DNA of 64,000 bases from Paraspadella gotoi. Its lineage: Eukaryota > Chaetognatha. The stretch is from assembly GCA_051294375.1 (NCBI GenBank), contig CM119268.1, forward strand, positions 24,026,349 through 24,090,348. The letters run 5' to 3'. Every line of letters begins with the position of its first letter. The first letter of the stretch is position 1. The notes under the pieces were generated by a model. It was not told the DNA's origin. It ran no database searches and was given only the letters and a program-made list of their open reading frames with translations. Both the position numbers and the translations under genes were made by a program. Positions 55,945-64,000 of this stretch are shown here, in pieces.

Positions 55945-58001
55945 TCTAAATCAAATCACAACGAAACAGAAAGGAAAAAACACAATGAAGGCATGTGAAA
56001 TTTTTTTTCTTCTTTTGTAATTTGAAAAAGGAAAGACTAAATTACATTTTGATTACAATTAAATTTTCTCTACTCTAGAAATTTGGTGGTTTTTTTTAGT
56101 TAAAGTAAAAAACAAGCAAAAATTTATGAAGTAGCTGGATAAAATGTTTTTTTTATATATGAAAAATGATAAATACAAAAATATTTTCAGATTGATATAA
56201 ACAGTCTGAACATCTACCTTCTTGTCTGTGAAAAAAAATTGTCATTTTTCATTATATCAACTGCAAACAAAAAGCTTGACACGCTGCTTGTTTATCATAA
56301 TAAAATTTTTAAAAAATACATAGCTGGCGACATATTTGACTAAGCATTGTGTTTATTTGTNNNNNNNNNNTTTTTTAGTTAAAGTAAAAAACAAGCAAAA
56401 ATTTTGAAGTAGCTGGATAAAATGTTTTTTTAAATATGAAAAATGATAAATACAAAAATATTTTCAGATTGATATAAACAGTCTGAACGTCTACCTTCTT
56501 GTCTGTGAAAAAAAATTGTCATTTTTCATTATATCAACTGCAAACAAAAAGCTTGACACGCTGCTTGTTTATCATAATAAAATTTAAAAAAAATACATAG
56601 CTGGCGACATATTTGACAAAGCATTGTGTTTATTTGTATTGATAATTTTCTTTTAAATATAACAACCTTTATACAAGGAATTTAATTATATTACTTATTA
56701 TCCGTTTTAATTAAGAAAAAAAAATTCGCGGAATAGTCCATTGGAAAGGGTTCATTGACTGACTTAATGATCGAATTTTTTAGGTTTCTTTACAGCCCCC
56801 ATTTTACAAGACATAAAAGGTCATGATTATCGTGTCAGTATGTCCAGATTATCTGTACCCTTTCTGCAACCTGCATTCTGAATTTTTTTTTCTCTTTCAA
56901 ATGTATTAAATCAAAAAATTTATTTAAAGAACGATCAGTGTGGAGGATGCCATTGGTAAGCCTTAGTTACCCCACTTCCCGATCGAATTTTTAAACGAGG
57001 TTTTTTTTCCATCTATTCGAGACATAACACTAACTATTAGTATTATTAATTTTTAATTTTTTTCATGAAGTTTTGCGTAATCAGAGAAACGTTTAGCGTG
57101 TCTAAAAATATGGAAAAAAAAGAGAAAAACGTTCTGACAAATTTAAAAATTTATGGAAGAATCGACCTAAACTTACAAACCAATCCTAATCATAATTGAT
57201 GTTATAATAACTAATGCTAACTTAATTCTAACCTTTAATCTAAAATTATATTCCGTAACAAAACAAATAAATAACGTAATACCAAATCCTAACCTTTATA
57301 CTACATTAACCTAATTCCGAAATTAAAATAAAATGGGTCGTTCGAGGAAAATAAGGCCTAAAGTCTTTTTCTCTTTTTACGTCAAAAAATAAAAAAAGTT
57401 TCATTTTTGTTCTTTTATTTTGTTTACGTCACGTGATTTCCTTGTTTCTTGTTTCTCAATTTTATTTTGTTTTTGTTCTTTGGAATTCAAAACACGGCTT
57501 CATCAAAGTCAATTGATACCGTGAGTGGAATCTCTCTCTCTCNNNNNNNNNNTCTCTCTCTTTTCTTCTTTCTCTTTTCCAGATTTTCTCTTCTTGAACT
57601 TAATTTTTTTTTCCAGATTTTGAGCCAAAAAACAATTTTATATTTTTAATCTCAAAATATTTTTTTACGGTTTAAACAGAAATTAAATTTTTTTAACATT
57701 TAACTTAAATATGTTGATGTTATACGACTGTGGTCCTAATACGTTGAATCATGTGCATTGACATTGCTTTAATTTTGCAAATTTTAAATTTATTGTTAAA
57801 AATTTGTAGACTTGATGCTTTAAGACAAAAATGACAAAAGTTACTCAAGTTTTGGAAATCATATAATTTGAACACTTCTGGTGTCTCTCTCTCTGTCTTT
57901 CTCGAGTCAATTCGATAAAAGATTAGATAAAGAAAGAGAGAGAGAGAGATAGAGAAAGAGCGATGGAGAGAGATAGAGCCGTTCGTAGAAGGTGGAACCA
58001 G

Positions 58002-58205
58002 GATATAGAAGCCAGGAACTGTGGGAGTGAATAAACGAGACTGTGAGAGAGTCTTGATTGAAAGCTTGCAGAGACCTGCTATGTTGTTATCTTGTAAGAG
58101 TGATGGAGGCCTTAAACCACCAAAGCCTGTCCAAAGTCAGGGGCAATATAGCTTATTTATTAAATGAATGGATTATTGTTTAATTAGTTGTAACATTTTT
58201 ATAAA
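58002..58205 (+). mobile_element. Dispersed 'GATGGAGGCC' element, near-complete
   Basis: From AGAAGCCAGGAACTGTGGGA through GAGAGTCTTGATTGAAAGCT, GTGATGGAGGCCTTAAACCA and CAGGGGCAATATAGCTTATT, to the ATTTTTATAAAATT end. One of the cleanest copies of the family. Confidence 0.85.
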
Positions 58206-58425
58206 ATTTCGGAATTTAATCATTAAATTGAAATAATAATAGAGAAGAAAGAGAGAAAAGAGAATTAATCTGATACGGGAGAACGAAATAGAGAGGGAGA
58301 CAAGAGCGAAAGATAGAGACAGAGTGAAGACCGATAAAGGTCGGAATCCGTCGCATGAAAGCCCATTCTCCATTCGAACCATTGATCATTGGGGGAGTGA
58401 GAGAGAGATAGGGAGGATGAGAGAA

Positions 58426-58508
<83 letters not shown>

Positions 58509-58981
58509 TTGACATTTAAGTATGTGATTCTCACTTTTTTAGCATCAATTTTTTTTGTCCTGTTACTGAAAAGTGACATTTTTATTTTCAAATTTAAAAG
58601 AAAAATTAACAAGGTAAATCAATTTTTTTTAAAATTTTGTAAAACTTATTGTAAAGCTGTTTTGGTTTGAAACCAAATAATGACGGTTTTAAAGATTGAA
58701 GTCCATAACTATTGGTGGATAACACATTAAGCGTTCTAACTTTTAAGTACACTTGTTAAAAAAAAATAAAATGTCATGTAGTTCATATTTATATTATTCA
58801 TTTTCATCTCTCTGCAGTACGTTATTTATTTCTAGCTCAACCTTTGATCTTGTCCTCGCTCTCCCTTTAATCCATGATAAACAATTTTTGCCATCCTTCG
58901 TTTCCATGGTAACGCTTGTTTCCGGTTTAAACGAAACGCCCGCCTATTATTTACCACTGAACCATGAAATTAAATTAGATT

Positions 58982-59083
<102 letters not shown>

Positions 59084-59560
59084 AGGATGCTCAAAAAGAC
59101 AACCCTGATTAGTGATTAATGTCCAGAAATGTTATATAGGAAGTTATTTATTAACAGTGCTTATGTCACATTAAGGAGAAAGACACTAGGTAGAGAAAAT
59201 CGGATAAAGATACTGATAACTAGTATATCAAGTTCAGATTAAAAAAGAAAACAAATTAAAGAAACCGTGTTGTGAGAAGAAAAATTAAAGACAATAGACT
59301 TTAGAATATTGTATAGTCAAAGACTGTCTTCCAAAACTATAAAATATATTAAGAAAATCACATAAAACAAATAAGTCGTATTTTAGGATTAAGAAGTTGA
59401 TCGTTTAAATTTCGCTTTAATTACTAATTTTGCTAGTTTTTATTACTCTTATTACTAGTTTTTTAACGACTCACATCAATTTTCATATACAATTCCCTCA
59501 CAACAAGGCCGTTTAACTAAAGAAAGAGAGAAAGACCTTGTTTGCTTTTGAAATTAAGAG

Positions 59561-59594
<34 letters not shown>

Positions 59595-59683
59595 ATCTCG
59601 TCGTCCATTTTGTCTTTTTTTTCTTTTCTCCTCAACGTAATTTTCAACTTAATTCGATAATCTAATTTTCATATTATAGAAAA

Positions 59684-60473
59684 ATGAGTTTGTTAGCTAC
59701 ACTTATTTTATTTTTATACTTTAAGCAAGTTCAAGCANNNNNNNNNNNNNNNNNNNNNNNNNNNNNNNNNNNNNNNNNNNNNNNNNNNNNNNNNNNNNNN
59801 NNNNNNNNNNNNNNNNNNNNNNNNNNNNNNNNNNNNNNNNNNNNNNNNNNNNNNNNNNNNNNNNNNNNNNNNNNNNNNNNNNNNNNNNNNNNNNNNNNNN
59901 NNNNNNNNNNNNNNNNNNNNNNNNNNNNNNNNNNNNNNNNNNNNNNNNNNNNNNNNNNNNNNNNNNNNNNNNNNNNNNNNNNNNNNNNNNNNNNNNNNNN
60001 NNNNNNNNNNNNNNNNNNNNNNNNNNNNNNNNNNNNNNNNNNNNNNNNNNNNNNNNNNNNNNNNNNNNNNNNNNNNNNNNNNNNNNNNNNNNNNNNNNNN
60101 NNNNNNNNNNNNNNNNNNNNNNNNNNNNNNNNNNNNNNNNNNNNNNNNNNNNNNNNNNNNNNNNNNNNNNNNNNNNNNNNNNNNNNNNNNNNNNNNNNNN
60201 NNNNNNNNNNNNNNNNNNNNNNNNNNNNNNNNNNNNNNNNNNNNNNNNNNNNNNNNNNAATTTTGTTTATTATTATTTTTTATAATGTATGTATCGGTAT
60301 ATACTACTGCTAATAAGTTTAATGTCCCTCGATTGACTGATCTGAATTCCCGGTCAAAAAAAGAGAAAAAAGGTGAAGAAAAAGAGACACCATTTTTTGA
60401 TCAGAGGTTTGACCCTCTTAACCTTCCAAAGAACCTTATTCAATTAAAAAGAACACTGAGAGGGTCAGCTTGA
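59684..60473 (+). CDS. Probable secreted protein, fragments around a gap
   Basis: ATG at 59684 (context GAAAA-ATG-A) opens MSLLATLILFLYFKQVQA, a compact signal peptide with a hydrophobic core and a plausible VQA cleavage site, then enters the 521-base gap (59738-60258). After the gap an open frame to TGA at 60471-60473 reads NKFNVPRLTDLNSRSKKEKK, then KETPFFDQRFDPLNLPKNLI and QLKRTLRGSA. The downstream part is charged and has no membrane segment. Whether both parts belong to one gene is inference; the reading frame across the gap cannot be checked. No family is recognised. Confidence 0.45.
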
Positions 60474-61477
60474 GAGAGAGTGAGACTGTGAGAGAGAGAG
60501 AAGGAGATAGAGAGAGAGCAAGACATAAACTCAAAGAATATCATTTTTCTTTAAATTTGTATGTTCCTAATAGATTTAGTAATTATAGTTTTGGCTCTGT
60601 CTCTATCAATCTCTCGCTCTCTCTTTAGTCTCTTTAGCTCGTAGTTTTAACTCCGATGCTTAAGAAAATTATTTTCCAGATGCAAGAATTCCCACAACGG
60701 TTAACCGGTTGACAATATCTCTCTCTCTCTCTCTGAGCAAACTCTATCTAGAATTTCTTTATTTACTTCTTTCAAGAAGGGAATATGAAGCAGTAGAAAT
60801 TTCTTCAATAGTTAAATAGTTAAATAGTTAAATAAATAGAAAATTGGGATAAAAAGTTTAGATTTTAATTTAGTTTGTTAAAATGAAAAGAAGGAGGAAG
60901 AATAGAGATGAACATATAAAAATATTAATATACAATGTACAATTAAATGCAGACATAAACTCAAAGAATATCATTTTTCTTAAATTTGTATGTTCCTAAT
61001 AGATTTAGTAATTATAGTTTTTGGCTCTGTCTCTATCAATCTCTCGCTCTCTCTTTAGTCTCTTAGCTCGAGTTTTTAATCCGATGCTGTATAGAAAATT
61101 AATTTTCCAGATGCAAGAATTCCCACAACGGTTAACCGGTTGACAATATCTCTTTCTCTTCTCTCTCTCTCTCTCTCTCTCATCTGAGCAAACTCTATCA
61201 TAGAATTTCTTTAATTTACTTCTTTCAGAAGGGAATATGAAGCAGTAGAAATTCTTTCAATAGTTAAATAGTTAAATAGTTAAATAAATAGAAAATTGGG
61301 ATAAAAAGTTTAGATTTTAATTTAGTTTGTTAAATGAAAAGAAGGAGGAAGAATAGAGATGAACATATAAAAATATTAATATACAATGTACATTAAAAAA
61401 ACACTTAAATTGAAGTGGAATGCCATCAATTAAAAAATAATTAAAAAGAAAGAATTGCAAATATTTTTATTATTTCT

Positions 61478-61526
<49 letters not shown>

Positions 61527-61740
61527 TCTCTTCTCTTCCTCTCCCTTTCCCTCTCCCTCTCTATCACTTCCTCTCCTTTCTTCTTTCTTCCAACTACGGA
61601 CCGAAAACGGATATAAACTCCATCGATCTCTTTTTCCTCACAGAGTAGATTTTTGTAACTGAAAAGACTTTTATATCATTGGATAACAAAACCAGATGAT
61701 AATTTCTAGAAACTTGACGGACGGAAAACGCGGTGGAGAG

Positions 61741-61773
<33 letters not shown>

Positions 61774-63046
61774 GAGAGGAGGAGAAGAGAGAGAGTAGAG
61801 AGAGTCTAGGAAACCACGGGGAGAAATATATGAGGAAGAAGAAGAGAGGAGTTGGAGGAGGAGGAAAAGGAGGAAGAAGAAGGATAAAGTAAAAGAACAT
61901 CTTTTCCTGCGGAAAGGAGGAAGAGGAAGCGAAGTAAGATAAGGAATCTCTAAATGTCAAACTCTCTCTTCTCTCTCCCGCTCTTTCTCTCTTCTCTCTC
62001 CTTCTCTTCTCTCTCTCCTCTCTCCTCTCTCTCTCTCTTCTCTCTCCTCTCTCCTTCTCTCTTCTCTCTCTCTCTCTCTCTCTTTTATTATACTCTTCCT
62101 CGAAAACTCCGTCTTATCTCACTCGTTTTTTTCTTCTTGTTCTATTCCTCGCGTTTTCGATTTTCGTTTACTGTATTGCCATTCGCTTTTGCCATTCGTC
62201 ATCTGTTTTGCCATCGCCAAACGCCTTTGCCTGTCCGTTCGTCACGTCTGCCATTTTCCAATCAATCAATCATTGTTTTCTTTTAATTTCTGCTTTCCTA
62301 ATAATGCCCTTACTTTTGCCATCTATTATCCTCTCATTTTTCCATCTACTATCCAATTCTCTTTCTACCTATCTTATTCTTTTTTGCCTCAATCCTATTT
62401 TGTTATTTTTTTATTCTATTTTGGCTTCTATCTTGTACTTAGTGCTACCGATTACTCAATGCAGCAACAGAGTTGCTAAGAGGAATTCTTGGTAAAGCTT
62501 TTCCTTTTAATTTGATTAGTTGAGACCTGAATCGCTCTCTTTACTTTTTTATGTACTATCTATTTGTACAACTTAACCATAAATTAAACTATATAATTTT
62601 CCCCAGTAAGTAGATTGGTATTTCAATAACAAACAAGTTTTATTTATAAAGTTTTCAGTCAAGTTTTTCCAGCTAACATTGTCATTTATCATTTCTGCCA
62701 TAAGACATTAAATACCCTAAAATTTTCAATTAATATTATTTTTACGAAGTATTATTCTTTTTAACTGTTTGTTTTAATTAACAATAGTTTCGTTTTCATT
62801 TCTCTTTATTTTCCCCCAAAATATTATTATTATTCAAATTTTAATTTTTAATTTCTTTTTATTAATTATAGTTTGTTTACCTTTTACTTATTGTTTAATA
62901 CATTATAATTTATTTATTATTTTGATATCTCCTTTTAAACCATCTATCGCTTCCCGTCTGTTTATGGTTCCGCCCTCCACTAAGAATTCTCTGGAGTCAA
63001 ACGCAAGCATCGAAGCATTCTGCATTTTGCGGCGAGTGCAGTACTG

Positions 63047-63126
<80 letters not shown>

Positions 63127-63277
63127 TGTCCCGGGCAGGGGATATCTCTCTCTCTCTCTCTCCTCCTCTCCTCCCTCCCTCTCGTCTCTCTCTCTCTCTC
63201 TCTATTTCTCTCTCTCTCTCTTTCTTTCTAATTTCTATCATTTTTACAAAGAAACTAAAACAAAAAATATTTAAAAT
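60474..63277. other. Intergenic region with a 430-base direct duplication
   Basis: No exon chain was found. About 60522-60950 and 60953-61392 are near-identical direct copies (GACATAAACTCAAAGAATAT ... AATATACAATGTACA). Then CT/GA tracts at 61482-61522 and 61738-61800, pyrimidine-rich DNA at 61960-62090, AT-rich DNA, and GA plus CT tracts at 63046-63225. Confidence 0.7.
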
Positions 63278-63416
63278 ATGGAAACAAAAAGTCAGAAGAA
63301 AANNNNNNNNNNNNNNNNNNNNNNNNNAGAAAAAGAAAAAAGAAAGAGAAATGTTTTATCTTCATTTATTCCTTCTGCTAAAACAACGAAAGCCGTCGTC
63401 GCTGGAGGAATAACTG
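63278..63416 (+). CDS. SLC25A1: Mitochondrial citrate carrier (SLC25A1-like), first coding exon, partial
   Basis: ATG at 63278 opens METKSQKK, enters a 25-N gap (63303-63327) and continues in the same frame (if the gap length is real) as a Lys/Arg-rich stretch, SSFIPSAKTTKAVVAGGITG, ending at a GTAAGC donor (63417, phase 1). KAVVAGGITG matches the start of the first transmembrane helix of the tricarboxylate/citrate carrier, where the next residues are expected to be GIEIC. Citrate carriers exchange mitochondrial citrate for malate across the inner membrane. The rest, including the carrier motif, lies beyond the window. The short match keeps this provisional; another SLC25 member is possible. 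Confidence 0.6.
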
Positions 63417-64000
63417 GTAAGCAGGGAATGCCGCTTACAAGCTTTGATTGTACATAACAGAACAGGGTCAAATAAAGTGAAATAGGGTCGTACTAGGGTC
63501 ATAAAATTATAATAGGTTAAAAATATGTAGAAAAAAAGTAAATTAAAATGAAAAAGGGAAACGATAGTAAAACAATTAGATGAACCTTTCATTATGCAGT
63601 TCTTATTGTGTAATCATATTATACTAAATACAAAATACAAATTAATTTTAAAAAAAATATTGATTCTGAGTTGAATGCGGGATGAGCAAATTGTCCATTG
63701 TCAATACTTTTGGTAATATATAAACTTCGTTTTGTAGCCAGTTGTTACATAAAATTTTAATGTTTCATTTTATGTTTACGAGAAGATTAATCAAAAGAAT
63801 TAAACTAAACAGATATTGTGAGAGAGAGGCGGTGAGACCAAAGCCGATTTCTGAGTTCACTCAGATTAAATGGTGAGACTTAAGCGAAAGGATTTACATA
63901 TTCATTTTTCTTTTATTAAAAGCTTTATTTCTATCAGTTTAAATTAGAAAAAAACTAAACTAAGAATTTTAGTAAGATGATGATGAATTGAATATTTATG
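63417..64000. other. Intron of the SLC25A1-like gene, to window end
   Basis: 584 bases of AT-rich DNA with no acceptor followed by a carrier-like reading frame. The next exon must lie outside the window. Confidence 0.5.

Noticed and set aside
56932-56958. Mini-exon NDQCGGCH resembling a papain-type active site
   Set aside because: Only eight to nine residues, the Gly/Ser and Trp order does not fit the cysteine-protease motif, and no neighbouring exons were found.

Overview
This is AT-rich nuclear DNA from an animal, almost certainly an invertebrate bilaterian. Genes are split into small exons with GT/AG introns, and the predicted proteins include a TAL1/SCL-type bHLH factor, an SSUH2 homologue, a DNAL4-type dynein light chain, an R-SNARE and the start of a mitochondrial citrate carrier. 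I cannot place the phylum. Interspersed TTAGG-like repeats occur but are too degenerate to prove an arthropod. There are no bacterial operons, CRISPR arrays or intact rRNA genes. Thirteen N-gaps interrupt the sequence.

Layout, all genes on the + strand: 1-5677 repeats, no gene found; 5678-7933 R-SNARE/VAMP (4 exons, complete); 7934-15494 repeats and mobile-element remnants; 15495-21221 TAL1/SCL-like bHLH gene (5 exons, complete reading frame); 21857-26943 SSUH2 homologue (11 exons, complete); 27933 to at least 49076, a large gene of at least 15 readable exons that I do not recognise, carrying four copies of one domain plus a 7-residue repeat linker; 49077-53316 a GC-rich block, gaps and Penelope-like debris; 53317-54229 DNAL4-like dynein light chain (4 exons, complete); 54230-59683 foldback DNA and repeats; 59684-60473 pieces of a probable secreted protein around a gap; 60474-63277 tandem duplication and CT/GA tracts; 63278-63416 first coding exon of a SLC25A1-like citrate carrier that runs off the window.

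The genes do not look like one pathway; this is an ordinary animal gene neighbourhood. The unusual parts are (1) the unnamed four-copy domain gene, whose exons join in phase over 21 kb apart from one phase break; (2) the habit of tandem repeats and very long pyrimidine tracts sitting exactly on splice sites; (3) several distinct inverted-repeat element families filling introns, including a 2.5 kb foldback, a Tc1-like 589 bp element with perfect 23 bp ends, and two hairpins around a hammerhead-like motif; and (4) many assembly artefacts, seen as near-identical sequence on both sides of short N-gaps.
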